Source of the DNA: Mycobacterium sp. OTB74
GTDB taxonomy: Bacteria > Actinomycetota > Actinomycetes > Mycobacteriales > Mycobacteriaceae
NCBI RefSeq assembly: GCF_029892685.1
Contig: NZ_JARXVD010000008.1
Span: 124,001-188,000 of the forward strand
DNA: 64,000 nt
Direction of reading: 5' to 3'
In this document: piece after piece, positions 52,400 to 61,550 of the stretch
Layout of the letters: the number at the start of each line of letters is the position of its first letter
Position numbering within the stretch: position 1 is the first letter of the stretch
Notes under the pieces: generated by a model
Told to the model about the DNA's origin: nothing
What the model saw: the letters and a program-made list of their open reading frames with translations, nothing else
Databases searched by the model: none
Translations under genes and position numbers: made by a program

Positions 52400-53244
52400 C
52401 CCACCAATTCCTGTAACCGCACCAGCTGCTCGCAGTAGTCCTGCGCCGACCGGGAGGCCACCGTGCACGTCGCTGACGTCGCCCCGGCATCACGCAAGGC
52501 GTCCAGTGCCCTCCGTACGCCATCGGGGTCCCCGAGCGGGTCCAATGCGCGCGCCGTGGACAACACGACCTCGAAACCAGTTGGTATCGAGACACTGTCC
52601 AGCATCGTGCGTAATGCATCGGGGGCCAGGGCGAAAGGCATCCAGCCCTCGCCCAATTCCACGGCCCGCCGCAGCGAACGCCGGGTCCGCCCGCCGACCC
52701 ACATCGGCATCCGGTCCTGCTGGGCACACGGATTCACCGACAGACCGGAAAAACTGTAGAACTCACCATGATACGACGGCTCACGGCGCCCCAACGCAGC
52801 CCGCAACGCCCGCATGGCATCATCCCCTCGCGGCCCACGATCATCGAAAGGTGCACCGAGCATAGAGAATTCGGCCTCCAGCGACCCGACGCCCACCCCT
52901 AGCACGACACGTCCACCGCTGAGCTGGTCCACGGTTCCGTACTGTTTGGCGATCTGCAACGGGTGGTGATATCCCAGCACCACCACCGAGGTCGCCAACC
53001 GGATGCGCGACGTGTGTGCGGCCAGAAAACCCAAGGTGGCCACCGGATCCCAGTAAGTGTCACCCCGCACCGCGGCATCAGCCGCCGGCACCACCACGTG
53101 CTCGGCGCAGGTCAGGAAGTCGTAGCCGAGGTCATCGGCCGCGGCGGCCACCAGCGCCAGATCCGCTGCGGTTCCGTCGGCCTCCCACGGCGAGGCCACT
53201 CCGGGCAACTGCATGACCATTGGCGTGGACAGTCCAAGTTTCAT
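52396..53244 (-). CDS. LLM-class F420-dependent oxidoreductase
   Basis: A 282-residue luciferase-like TIM-barrel protein with KLGLSTPMVMQLPG at strand 1, LTCAEHVVVPA, RIRLATSVVVLGYHHPLQIA and LSGGRVVLGVGVGS, the pattern of mycobacterial F420-dependent enzymes. It probably transfers hydride between F420 and an unsaturated or keto intermediate. The ATG at 53244 is 5 bp after the SDR stop; the TTG at 53253 is a weaker alternative. Confidence 0.9.
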   Translation of the reverse strand: MKLGLSTPMVMQLPGVASPWEADGTAADLALVAAAADDLGYDFLTCAEHVVVPAADAAVRGDTYWDPVATLGFLAAHTSRIRLATSVVVLGYHHPLQIAKQYGTVDQLSGGRVVLGVGVGSLEAEFSMLGAPFDDRGPRGDDAMRALRAALGRREPSYHGEFYSFSGLSVNPCAQQDRMPMWVGGRTRRSLRRAVELGEGWMPFALAPDALRTMLDSVSIPTGFEVVLSTARALDPLGDPDGVRRALDALRDAGATSATCTVASRSAQDYCEQLVRLQELVG

Positions 53245-53249
53245 GTCTC

Positions 53250-54041
53250 TCAACGCTTTCCAGTCAGAGCCATCATCGCCTCATGCGATCCCAGCACTAT
53301 TTTCGCCCGATCCGGACCACTGCCCCGCTCCACGGCCGGACCGTTGCCACCCGCGATCCACACCGGTCCGTCGCTCAGATGAGCCAGACCTTCGGCCGCG
53401 ACATCGGCAGGCAATGACACCCGCAGACCCGGCACGTCGAAATTCAGCCCGGCGCGCTCCATTGCCGGTGTCCGGGTCACCCCGAGCACCAGTTCCAGGA
53501 CGTCGACGCCGAATTCGCGCAATTCCAGCCACAGGCTCTCGGCGAATAACCGCCCGAATGCCTTGACCCCGGTGTAGATCGACTGCGCGTAGGAACCGTA
53601 AGCGCCCGCCATGGACCCTACCAACAGCACTCCACCCCGACGCCGGTCCCGCATGAGCCGGGCGAAATGCTGCACCAGCGCCAGCATCGCGGTGACGTTC
53701 AGGTCGATGACCCGCTGGAAATCCTCCAGGGGCGCGTCCAGGAATGCCGACCGCACCGTGTTGGCGCCGGCGTTGTAGATCAGCAGGCCCACCTCGACGT
53801 CGGAGGTTGCCTCAGTCAGTCGCGAAACAGCCTCGGGGTCAAGCAAATCCAAGGCAAGCTCACGAACCTCGACACCGAGTTCCCGGCAGCCGGCTGCAGT
53901 CTCGGCCAGCGGCCCGGGCTTGCGGGCCACCAACACCAGATTGATCCCGGCCTGAGCCAATTGCCGGGCGAACTCGGCACCAACACCTTCCGAACCCCCG
54001 GCGATCACCGCCCACGGTCCGTATTTGGCCAGATCGGTCAC
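53250..54041 (-). CDS. short-chain dehydrogenase/reductase
   Basis: A 263-residue classical SDR: IAGGSEGVGAEFARQLA as nucleotide loop, YNAGANT, GSMAGAYGS with the catalytic Ser, and YTGVKAF with Tyr and Lys. It lies 10 bp after the mycofactocin-type SDR and just before the LLM gene, all leftward. Probable keto reductase or alcohol dehydrogenase of the pathway. Confidence 0.9.
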   Translation of the reverse strand: MTDLAKYGPWAVIAGGSEGVGAEFARQLAQAGINLVLVARKPGPLAETAAGCRELGVEVRELALDLLDPEAVSRLTEATSDVEVGLLIYNAGANTVRSAFLDAPLEDFQRVIDLNVTAMLALVQHFARLMRDRRRGGVLLVGSMAGAYGSYAQSIYTGVKAFGRLFAESLWLELREFGVDVLELVLGVTRTPAMERAGLNFDVPGLRVSLPADVAAEGLAHLSDGPVWIAGGNGPAVERGSGPDRAKIVLGSHEAMMALTGKR

Positions 54042-54051
54042 CGGCTGCTCC

Positions 54052-54855
54052 TCACGCCTTCTGGGTCAACCCCGCGTCGACGACAAGTTGGGTGCCGGTG
54101 ATGTAACGGGCCTCGTCGGAGGCCAGGAACACCACCGCATTGCTGATGTCCACCGATTCCACCCACGGCACCGGCAACAGGTTACGCGCGGACAGGACCT
54201 CGGCGGCGTCCTGGGCAGTCGGGTTCTCCAGGTCGGGCCGAATCCGTTTGAACGTGGCCTCGTTGAGCACCATGGCGGTGCCGACCGCACCGGGGTGCAC
54301 AGTGTTGACCCGAATTCGCTTGGGCCCCAGCTCATTAGCCAGGGTACGAGCCAAACCCACCACCGCATGTTTGCTCGACGTGTACGGCGCGGAGTTCGGC
54401 GAGCCGCGAAGTCCGTTGGTGGAGCTGATGATTACGACGGACCCGCCGTCGGAGCCGATGTGCGGCACGCAGGCCTTGACGGTGTGCCAGACACCCGTGA
54501 GGTTCACCCCGATGATGCGCTGCCAGTCCTCGGGCGTCACCTCCCAGGTCGGAGCCGACGCGGAATGCACCCCGGCGTTGGCCACCACCACATCCAACCG
54601 GCCCAACTCGGCGACGCCGGCGTCGACCGCAGCCACCATCTCATCGAGATCCGCCACATTGGCCATGCCGATGAAGCACCGTCGCCCACGCCCGCGAACC
54701 GCCTCGGCCAGGGACTCCAAATCCTCTGCAACAGAGGCGACATCCAGCGCGATGACATCGGCGCCCTCGTCGGCGAACCGTTCGCAGTGGATGCGGCCGG
54801 TTCCCCGGGCCGCGCCGGTGACGACGACGACCTTGTCGAGCAGACCCGACATCAA
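54052..54855 (-). CDS. mycofactocin-coupled SDR family oxidoreductase
   Basis: A 267-residue SDR with tightly bound NAD(H) of the mycofactocin type. The distinctive pattern includes VTGAARGTGRIHCERFADEG, DVIALD, NAGVHSAS, YTSSKHA, and the late PWVESVDISNAVVFLASDEA then YITG. These enzymes need the mycofactocin redox peptide as acceptor; its genes are not in the window. ATG overlaps with the Baeyer-Villiger-type gene (54852) and suggest direct handling of its alcohol or ketone. Confidence 0.9.
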   Translation of the reverse strand: MMSGLLDKVVVVTGAARGTGRIHCERFADEGADVIALDVASVAEDLESLAEAVRGRGRRCFIGMANVADLDEMVAAVDAGVAELGRLDVVVANAGVHSASAPTWEVTPEDWQRIIGVNLTGVWHTVKACVPHIGSDGGSVVIISSTNGLRGSPNSAPYTSSKHAVVGLARTLANELGPKRIRVNTVHPGAVGTAMVLNEATFKRIRPDLENPTAQDAAEVLSARNLLPVPWVESVDISNAVVFLASDEARYITGTQLVVDAGLTQKA

Positions 54856-56459
54856 GAGGCCTTGGTCAGATCAAATCCCTTGTACCCGGCGGCCGCCACC
54901 TCGGCGCAGATGTCGTTGTACACCGAGAAGCCACCGATGAAGAGCATGAAAACGCGTGGCTTACCGGGCACATTGGCACCCAGGTACCACGAGTTCGCCT
55001 TGGTGAACAAAGTTCCGTCGGCGCGGCGGGCGAGCTCGGCGTTCCAGTCGTCAACCGCGTCCTCAGTCGCCTCGATCGCGGTGTAGCCGTGCGAGTCCAG
55101 GTACCCGATGGCGTCGGCAATCCAGTTCACGTGCGCCTCGGCATGCAGCACCATGTTGGCCAGCACGGCCGGCGCGCCGGGTCCGGACACCATGAACATG
55201 TTCGGGAAGCCGTCCACAGCCAAGCCCAGGTAGCTGCGCGGCCCGTGGACCCAGTCGTCCTTGAGCTTCTCGCCTCCGCGGCCGACGATGTCGATGCGCG
55301 CCAGCGCACCGGTGAGGGCGTCGAAACCGGTGGCGAAGACGATGGCGTCCAGCTCGAACCGGGCATCGGCAGTGGTGATGCCGGTGGCGTCGATGCGCTG
55401 GATCGGGGTCTTGCGAACGCTGACCAGCTTCACGTTCGGCTGGTTGAACGTCTCAAAGTAGTTGCTGTCAGTGCAGATTCGTTTGGTACCGATCGGATGA
55501 TCGTTCGGGATCAACATGTCCGCGATCTCGGGATCCTCGATGACCGCCCGGACCTTCTCGTCATAGAACTTCTTGGCCTCGGCGTTGGCCACCTCGTCAA
55601 CCATCTGATCGCTGAAGGTCTTGCTGAACAACACACCGCCCAGCTGCCAACGCTTTTCGAACTCGGCGCGGCGCTCGCTGTCGGACAGCTCCATGGTCAG
55701 CTTGGGGTGCGCCAGGTGCGGCGAGCCGCCGCCGCTGCGCCAGGACAACCGACGCCGCTCGCCGTAATGCGCCTTGACCTCATCGGATTGCTCGGCACTG
55801 AGCGGCTGGTTGCGCGCAGGCACGGAGAAGTTCGGAGTGCGCTGGAAGACAACGAGTTCGGCGGCCTGCTCGGCCACCAGCGGCACAGTCTGGATGCCCG
55901 ACGAACCGGTACCGATCACCGCGACGCGCTTGCCGGTGAAGTCCACGCCCTCATGCGGCCAGTTGGCGGTGTGGTACGTCTCGCCGGCGAAGGTCTCGAC
56001 GCCCGGGATGTCCGGCAGCAGTGGCTCGGACAGCGCCCCGGTGGCCATCACGCAGAACCGGGCCGACACCACATGGCCGGCGTCAGTGGTCACCGTCCAG
56101 CGCGACACGGCCTCGTCGAAGACTGCCGAAGCGACTCGGCTGTTCAACCGGATGTCGCGACGCAGGTCGAACCGGTCGGCGACGTGGTTGATGTAGCTCA
56201 GGATTTCGGCCTGGGTGGCGTACTTCTCGGTCCAGGTCCAGTCCTGCTGCAGCTCGTCGGAGAACGAGTAGCAGTAGTCGACGCTCTCCACGTCGCACCG
56301 GGCGCCCGGGTACCGGTTGTGGTACCAGGTGCCACCCACATCGGGGGCCGCCTCGAACACCACCACCGAATGGCCTTCCGACCGCAGCTTGTGCAGTGCG
56401 TAAAGGCCGGCGAACCCGGCACCCACAACAACGACGTCAACCTGATCTGCGCTGCTCAC
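54852..56459 (-). CDS. flavin-containing Baeyer-Villiger-type monooxygenase
   Basis: A 535-residue FAD/NADPH enzyme. FAD site VVVVGAGFAGLYALHKL; the GGTWYHNRYPGARCDVES motif of cyclohexanone-monooxygenase relatives; a BVMO-like fingerprint region (FAGETYHTANWPHEGVDFTG); NADPH site VIGTGSSGIQ; ATGFDALTGAL near the end. The long upstream frame is not used: GTG 56459 follows TAACTT by 7 nt, a leaderless promoter. It probably inserts oxygen next to a ring or side-chain ketone. First gene of the leftward operon to 51914. Confidence 0.92.
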   Translation of the reverse strand: MSSADQVDVVVVGAGFAGLYALHKLRSEGHSVVVFEAAPDVGGTWYHNRYPGARCDVESVDYCYSFSDELQQDWTWTEKYATQAEILSYINHVADRFDLRRDIRLNSRVASAVFDEAVSRWTVTTDAGHVVSARFCVMATGALSEPLLPDIPGVETFAGETYHTANWPHEGVDFTGKRVAVIGTGSSGIQTVPLVAEQAAELVVFQRTPNFSVPARNQPLSAEQSDEVKAHYGERRRLSWRSGGGSPHLAHPKLTMELSDSERRAEFEKRWQLGGVLFSKTFSDQMVDEVANAEAKKFYDEKVRAVIEDPEIADMLIPNDHPIGTKRICTDSNYFETFNQPNVKLVSVRKTPIQRIDATGITTADARFELDAIVFATGFDALTGALARIDIVGRGGEKLKDDWVHGPRSYLGLAVDGFPNMFMVSGPGAPAVLANMVLHAEAHVNWIADAIGYLDSHGYTAIEATEDAVDDWNAELARRADGTLFTKANSWYLGANVPGKPRVFMLFIGGFSVYNDICAEVAAAGYKGFDLTKAS

Positions 56460-56589
56460 AAGAAAGAAGTTAACCCTGCCCCAAATACCACACTGCGGGG
56501 TGTCCCGGTGAACGGGCGACCCGCCGGACCCATCCCGGCCATCGGACCGGCCTGTAACCACGACCGGTGGCGGCCCCGACACTGGCCTC

Positions 56590-56874
56590 ATGACAGACGT
56601 GAGCACAACCGTCGCGGTCGATCTCGACGGCCAGACCCACCACCTGAGCTGGCCAAAGGACAAAAGTTTGGTCGACACCATGCTGGACGCCGGCATCGAT
56701 GTACCCCACTCGTGCCGGGAGGGCCACTGCGGTTCATGCGTGGCAACCCTGGTTTCCGGCAACGTCGACATGGTCGTCTGCGACATCCTCGAACCATCCG
56801 ATCTGGCCGACGGGTTGATCCTGGCCTGCCAGGCCCGTCCGGTGACCGCCGACGCCCATATCGACTTCGGATAA
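56590..56874 (+). CDS. plant-type 2Fe-2S ferredoxin
   Basis: A 94-residue ferredoxin with CREGHCGSC and a distal Cys in LILACQARP. It resembles the ferredoxin domain of oxygenase reductases such as KshB, here as a separate protein. Divergent from the Baeyer-Villiger-type gene and 93 bp before the HsaA-like monooxygenase. It may serve a Rieske or P450 oxygenase, since HsaA-like enzymes use flavin instead. Confidence 0.92.
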   Translation: MTDVSTTVAVDLDGQTHHLSWPKDKSLVDTMLDAGIDVPHSCREGHCGSCVATLVSGNVDMVVCDILEPSDLADGLILACQARPVTADAHIDFG

Positions 56875-56967
56875 GGATTTTCGCCCGCTGACCGGGATCA
56901 GCTTCCCGGCACCCCGCGGGTGCGGTAAACCATCAGTTAGCCCACCACAGGAGTTAGGACAACGACC

Positions 56968-58149
56968 ATGACCCAGCGGGTTATCGACAAGCTCGGTGAC
57001 ATTGCCGACCAGCTACGCGAACAGGCTTGGGAGGCAGAGAAGTTGGGCCAGCTGCCCGACGAAACAGTCAAGCTGATGAAGACCACGGGCAACATCCGCC
57101 TGCTGCAGCCCAAGGAGTACGGCGGCCTGGAGGTCCATCCCCGCGAATTCGCCGAAACCGTCATGGCCACCGCCGCCCTAGACCCCGCCGCGGGCTGGAT
57201 CAACGGTGTGGTCGGCGTGCACCCCTACCAGCTGGCCTACGCCGACCCGAAGGTCGCCGCCGAAATCTGGGTGACCGATCAGGACACCTGGGTGGCCTCG
57301 CCGTATGCGCCGCAGGGTGTGGCCCGCCCCGTTGATGGTGGGTACATCTTCAACGGCCGCTGGCAGTTCAGCTCCGGCACCGACCACTGCGACTGGATCT
57401 TCCTGGGCGCCATGCTCGGCGACGACGAGGGCAAGCCCGTCATGCCGCCGCAGATGCTGCACATGATCCTGCCCCGCAGCGACTACGAAATCGTCCAAGA
57501 CTCCTGGAACGTGGTCGGCCTGCGCGGAACCGGCTCCAAGGACGTCATCGTCAAAGACGCCTTCGTGCCGACCTACCGCACCATGGACGCCACCAAGGTG
57601 ATGGATGGCCGCGCTCAGGTCGAGGCCGGCATGACCGAAACGCTGTACCTGATGCCGTGGTCGACCATGTTCCCGCTGGGCATTTCGTCCGCCGTCATCG
57701 GCATCGCCGAGGGCGCCCTGGCCGCCGCACTCGACTACCAGCGCGAACGAGTCAACTCCAGTGGCGTGGCCATCAAGGACGACCCCTACGTCATGTACGC
57801 CATCGGTGAGGCCGCCGCCGACATCAACGCCGCCCGCCAGGAACTGCTGGCCAACGTCGACCGGATCTACGACATGGTCGACGCCGGCAAAGAAGTGTCC
57901 TTCGAAGACCGCGCCGCCGGCCGGCGCACCCAGATCCGGTCGGTGTGGCGCGCGGTGTCCGCCGTCGACGAAATCTTCGCCCGCTGCGGCGGCAATGCCA
58001 CCCGCATGGACAAGCCGTTGCAACGGTACTGGCGAGACGCACACGTCGGCCAAGCCCACGCCATCCACGTCCCCGGCACCACCTTCCACGCGTCGGCGCT
58101 GAGCAGCTTGGGCGTCGATCCCCAGGGTCCGCTGCGAGGCATGATCTGA
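56968..58149 (+). CDS. flavin-dependent monooxygenase of acyl-CoA dehydrogenase fold (HsaA-like)
   Basis: A 393-residue group D monooxygenase with acyl-CoA-dehydrogenase fold. Features: LLQPKEYGGLEVHPREF, DPAAGWINGVVGVHPYQ, FNGRWQFSSGTDHCDWIF, DSWNVVGLRGTGSKDV and the C-terminal RCGGNATRMDKPLQRYWRD. These match HsaA-type oxygenases that hydroxylate a phenol to a catechol using reduced flavin. The extradiol dioxygenase starts 1 bp after it, fitting hydroxylation then ring cleavage. Its flavin reductase partner is not in the window. Confidence 0.92.
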   Translation: MTQRVIDKLGDIADQLREQAWEAEKLGQLPDETVKLMKTTGNIRLLQPKEYGGLEVHPREFAETVMATAALDPAAGWINGVVGVHPYQLAYADPKVAAEIWVTDQDTWVASPYAPQGVARPVDGGYIFNGRWQFSSGTDHCDWIFLGAMLGDDEGKPVMPPQMLHMILPRSDYEIVQDSWNVVGLRGTGSKDVIVKDAFVPTYRTMDATKVMDGRAQVEAGMTETLYLMPWSTMFPLGISSAVIGIAEGALAAALDYQRERVNSSGVAIKDDPYVMYAIGEAAADINAARQELLANVDRIYDMVDAGKEVSFEDRAAGRRTQIRSVWRAVSAVDEIFARCGGNATRMDKPLQRYWRDAHVGQAHAIHVPGTTFHASALSSLGVDPQGPLRGMI

Positions 58150-58150
58150 C

Positions 58151-59059
58151 GTGACGGATCTGAAAAGCCTGGGCTATGTGAAGGTCCAGACCGCCGACAT
58201 CGAGCGCTGGCGCCAATTCGCTTTCGACGTACTGGGTTTCGCACCGAGCAGCGGTCCCGACCCCGACGCCCTGTATCTGCGGATGGATGAGCGGCCCGCG
58301 CGCATCATCGTCGTTCCCGCCGATGCCGACCGGATCGTGACCGTCGGCTGGGAAGTGCGTGACGGCGCGGCCCTGCGCCGGGTGCAGGCGTCGCTGGATG
58401 CTGCCGGTGTGGCCTGGGAGCAGCTCTCGCAGGGTGACGCCGACGTTCGTCGGGTCGAAGAGGTCATCGCCTTCCCCGACCCCGCCGGCAACTACCTCGA
58501 GGTCTTCCACAGCGCGGTGCTGGACCACAGCCCGGTGGTGACCCCGTTCGGCGCCCGCTTCGTCACCGGCAGCATGGGACTGGGCCACGTGGTGATGCCC
58601 GCCCAAGACGTCAACGGCCTGTTCGCCTTCTACACCGACGTACTGGGCTTCCTGCCCCGCGGCGCGTTCCGGGTCCCCGCCCCGCCGCAGTTCGGGCCGC
58701 TGCGGGTGCGGTTCCTGGGACTGAACGAGAGGCACCACAGCCTGGCCATCTGCCCCGCCGCGACGCTGCGTGACCCCGGCTTGATCCACCTCATGGTCGA
58801 AGTCGACACCCTTGACGCCGTCGGGCAGGCCCTCGACCGCGTGAACCGCGACGGCTTCCAGCTGTCTTCGACGCTGGGCCGGCACACCAACGACAAAATG
58901 GTGTCGTTCTACGTGCGGTCGCCCGGCGACTGGGACATCGAATTCGGCACCGAAGGGATGCGGGTCGACGAAAGGTATTACACCGCAGAGGAAATCACCG
59001 CCGACAGCTACTGGGGCCATGAGTGGACGGGCACTCCTCCGCGCGCCATGCTGCCGTGA
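58151..59059 (+). CDS. extradiol (VOC) ring-cleavage dioxygenase, HsaC/BphC-like
   Basis: A 302-residue type I extradiol dioxygenase. The C-terminal domain has iron ligands His in MGLGHVVMPAQ, His in LIHLMVEVD and Glu in WDIEFGTEG, plus YVRSPGDWDIEFG near the end. It cleaves a catechol beside the hydroxyls to a 2-hydroxymuconate-type product, for which the hydrolase at 51025 is suited. GTG start 1 bp after HsaA-like stop; its stop overlaps the next gene (GTGA). Confidence 0.93.
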   Translation: MTDLKSLGYVKVQTADIERWRQFAFDVLGFAPSSGPDPDALYLRMDERPARIIVVPADADRIVTVGWEVRDGAALRRVQASLDAAGVAWEQLSQGDADVRRVEEVIAFPDPAGNYLEVFHSAVLDHSPVVTPFGARFVTGSMGLGHVVMPAQDVNGLFAFYTDVLGFLPRGAFRVPAPPQFGPLRVRFLGLNERHHSLAICPAATLRDPGLIHLMVEVDTLDAVGQALDRVNRDGFQLSSTLGRHTNDKMVSFYVRSPGDWDIEFGTEGMRVDERYYTAEEITADSYWGHEWTGTPPRAMLP

Positions 59060-60516
59060 CCGCTGACGTGACTCCGGTCCCCGCGTCGTCGATTACGACG
59101 TGGGACGACGAAGCTGACGTCGTCATCGTCGGTTACGGCATCTCCGGTGCGGCCGCTGCGGTGGAGGCCTCCGCTGCCGGTGCCGACGTACTGGTGGTGG
59201 AGCGCACCGGCGGCTGGGGCGGCGCGGCCGCCATGGCCGGTGGCTTCGTTTATCTGGGTGGCGGCACCGCGCTGCAAAAGGCTTGCGGCTTTGATGATTC
59301 CGCCGAGAACATGGCCGCTTTCCTGAAGGTCGCCATGGGCCCGGGCGCTGACGAGAACCGGATCGACGACTACTGCGCGGGCAGCGTCGCCCACTACGAC
59401 TGGCTGGTGCGCTGCGGCGTGCCGTTCAATCCGGTGTTCTGGGGCGAACCAGGCTGGGAGCCGCCCGGCGATCAAGGTCTGATGTACACCGGCGGCGAAA
59501 ATGCCTTCCCGTACAACACTATTGCTGCCCCGGCGCCTCGCGGGCATGTGCCGGAGATGGCCGACAAGGTGGCCGGCGAACGCAGTGCCGGCTACATGTT
59601 GGTCAAGCCGTTGGTGGACACCGCTACCGCGCAGGGAACTCGCGCGGTGTACGACACTCACGTGCAATCGCTGGTCGTCGATGACGGCCGGGTGGTCGGC
59701 ATCGTCGCGCGCCGCTACAGCGATACCGTCGCGATCAAGGCGCGCCGCGGTGTGGTGCTGGCCTCGGGCAGCTTCGCCTACAGCGACGCGATGGTCGCGC
59801 AGTACGCGCCGCGACTCGCGGGGCGTCCGGCGGCCAGCGTCGAGCAGCACGACGGGCGGTCCATCCGGATGGCTCAGGCGCTTGGCGCCGACTTGGCGCA
59901 CATGGATGCCACCGAGGTGGCGTTCTTCTGCGACCCGCAACAGTTGGTCCGGGGCATCCTGGTCAACGGACGCGGGCAACGCTACATCGCCGAGGACACC
60001 TACCCGGGTCGGATCGGCCAGCAGACGCTGTACTACCAAGAAGACACCGTCTACCTGATCATCGATGGCGACGCGCAAGAGGAAGCGACGGCTGCAGTTT
60101 CGGCCACTCCGTTCCTGCGCCGCGAGGCCACCTGGGTGTGCGAGACCGTCGCCGAATTGGAGGCCGAAATCGGCTTGCCGACCGGCACGCTGCAGAACAC
60201 GGTCGCCTATTACAACGAGCACGCGGCCCGGGGAGAGGATCCGCTGCTGCACAAGAAGTCACTGTGGTTGCGGCCGATCGGGTCTCCGGTGGGTGCTATT
60301 GATCTGCGGTCCAGCACGGGCGGCTTCACCCTCGGCGGACTGATGACCACGCTGGACGGCCGGGTGCTGCACGTCAGCGGCGAACCGATCCCTGGTTTGT
60401 TCGCCGCCGGACGGGCCGCTGCCGGTCTGGCGGCATGGGGTTACGCCAGCGGCGTCTCGCTGGGTGACGGCAGTTTCTACGGACGACGAGCCGGGAAGTC
60501 GGCGGCGGCAGGCTAG
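59056..60516 (+). CDS. FAD-dependent oxidoreductase, 3-ketosteroid delta1-dehydrogenase/fumarate reductase type
   Basis: A 486-residue flavoprotein with FAD-binding VVIVGYGISGAAAAVEAS and EATWVCE to FAAGRAAAGLAAWGYASG at the C terminus, the pattern of KstD/flavocytochrome c flavin subunits. The GTG at 59056 overlaps the dioxygenase stop; the ATG at 59023 would overlap it more and was not used. It may dehydrogenate a ring ketone to promote aromatisation and opening, as KstD does in steroid degradation. Substrate unproven. Confidence 0.88.
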   Translation: MTADVTPVPASSITTWDDEADVVIVGYGISGAAAAVEASAAGADVLVVERTGGWGGAAAMAGGFVYLGGGTALQKACGFDDSAENMAAFLKVAMGPGADENRIDDYCAGSVAHYDWLVRCGVPFNPVFWGEPGWEPPGDQGLMYTGGENAFPYNTIAAPAPRGHVPEMADKVAGERSAGYMLVKPLVDTATAQGTRAVYDTHVQSLVVDDGRVVGIVARRYSDTVAIKARRGVVLASGSFAYSDAMVAQYAPRLAGRPAASVEQHDGRSIRMAQALGADLAHMDATEVAFFCDPQQLVRGILVNGRGQRYIAEDTYPGRIGQQTLYYQEDTVYLIIDGDAQEEATAAVSATPFLRREATWVCETVAELEAEIGLPTGTLQNTVAYYNEHAARGEDPLLHKKSLWLRPIGSPVGAIDLRSSTGGFTLGGLMTTLDGRVLHVSGEPIPGLFAAGRAAAGLAAWGYASGVSLGDGSFYGRRAGKSAAAG

Positions 60517-60557
60517 TCGCCGCCGCACCTCATTACCAGCTCTGAGCTGGCCTTTTA

Positions 60558-60600
60558 GCTGAGGGTAGTCCCGCATCAGGACGGTGCGGGACTACTCAGC
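60558..60600 (+). terminator. terminator-like hairpin after the KstD-like gene
   Basis: GTAGTCCCGCA (60565-60575) pairs with TGCGGGACTAC (60585-60595), and outer GCTGAG/CTCAGC extends the stem around a two-base bulge. No T-run follows. It lies about 40 bp after the stop and before the IclR promoter. Confidence 0.55.
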
Positions 60601-60668
60601 ATGCATATATTCACGTCACTTTGAAAGTTCTATGTGACAGCGCCCACCTTCGTGTGATACAAACAGGA

Positions 60669-60687
60669 ATATTACTAATAGTAATAT
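60669..60687. promoter_or_regulatory. perfect palindrome overlapping the IclR start codon
   Basis: ATATTACTAATAGTAATAT is a 9-1-9 perfect inverted repeat whose last two bases are the start of the IclR ATG (60686). It is strikingly AT-rich in GC-rich surroundings. Position suggests autorepression by the IclR protein or another dimeric regulator. Confidence 0.6.
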
Positions 60688-61519
60688 GACCACTCAGCAA
60701 CGAAGCTCGGAGGCCGAGATGACCGCATCAGTCGAATCCACCACCCCCAGTGCCGTCATCGACCGGGTTTCCCTGGTTCTCGACGCATTCGACGGTCCGG
60801 GCCGGCTGACACTTGCTCAGATCGTGCGCCGCACCGGCCTGCCTCGCTCCTCGGCCCACCGCATGCTGGAGCGTCTGGTGCAGCTGCGCTTCTTGCGGCG
60901 CAACGGCCGCGACTACGAACTGGGCATGCGCCTGGTCGAACTCGGCTCGCTGGCCGTGCACCAGGATCGGATGCACCGCGCCGCCGGTCCCCTGCTTCAC
61001 GAACTGCACCGCGCCACCGGACTGGTCGTGCACCTGGCCGTGCTGGACGGCAGCGATGTGGTCTATCTGGAGAAGGTCGGCAACGGCATGATGACGGTGC
61101 TGCCGTCGCGCGTCGGCGGCCGTCAGCCGGCGCACTGTACCGCCGTCGGCAAGGCGATTCTGGCCTACAACCAGGACGCCGAAGTCGACCTGATGAGCCG
61201 CAAGACCAAATATTCGATCGGCAATCACGCCCAGCTGACCACCGAACTCGCCAAGGTGCGGGCACGAGGCGTGGCCATCGAGCGCGAGGAGTCAGTGCCC
61301 GGATTCGGTTGTGTCGCAGCGCCTATCGGCCGGCAGGGCGAGGCAGTTGCCGCCGTATCCGTGTGCGGGCCGATCAACCGCATGGCCTTCGAACAATTGA
61401 CCGCCCCGGTCCGGATGACCGCCATGGGCATCTGGCGCAACGCCGAAGACTCCCGGGTGGTGCCCACGCTGCAGCCGCTGCGCCCGCTGCGTATGGGTCC
61501 GGCCCTGCAGTACGCGTGA
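60686..61519 (+). CDS. IclR family transcriptional regulator
   Basis: A 277-residue regulator with an N-terminal winged helix (LTLAQIVRRTGLPRSSAHRM, RRNGRDYELGMRL) and a C-terminal effector domain (TAVGKAILAYNQ, GCVAAPIGRQGEAVAAVSVC). IclR proteins bind small aromatic or ring-cleavage acids and control degradation operons. The start codon overlaps the palindrome at 60669-60687. An alternative start at the second Met (60719) is possible. It probably controls the adjacent Hsa-like operons. Confidence 0.9.
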   Translation: MTTQQRSSEAEMTASVESTTPSAVIDRVSLVLDAFDGPGRLTLAQIVRRTGLPRSSAHRMLERLVQLRFLRRNGRDYELGMRLVELGSLAVHQDRMHRAAGPLLHELHRATGLVVHLAVLDGSDVVYLEKVGNGMMTVLPSRVGGRQPAHCTAVGKAILAYNQDAEVDLMSRKTKYSIGNHAQLTTELAKVRARGVAIEREESVPGFGCVAAPIGRQGEAVAAVSVCGPINRMAFEQLTAPVRMTAMGIWRNAEDSRVVPTLQPLRPLRMGPALQYA

Positions 61520-61550
61520 GCGTTATGCGAGTTGCGAGCGCGGATCGCGC

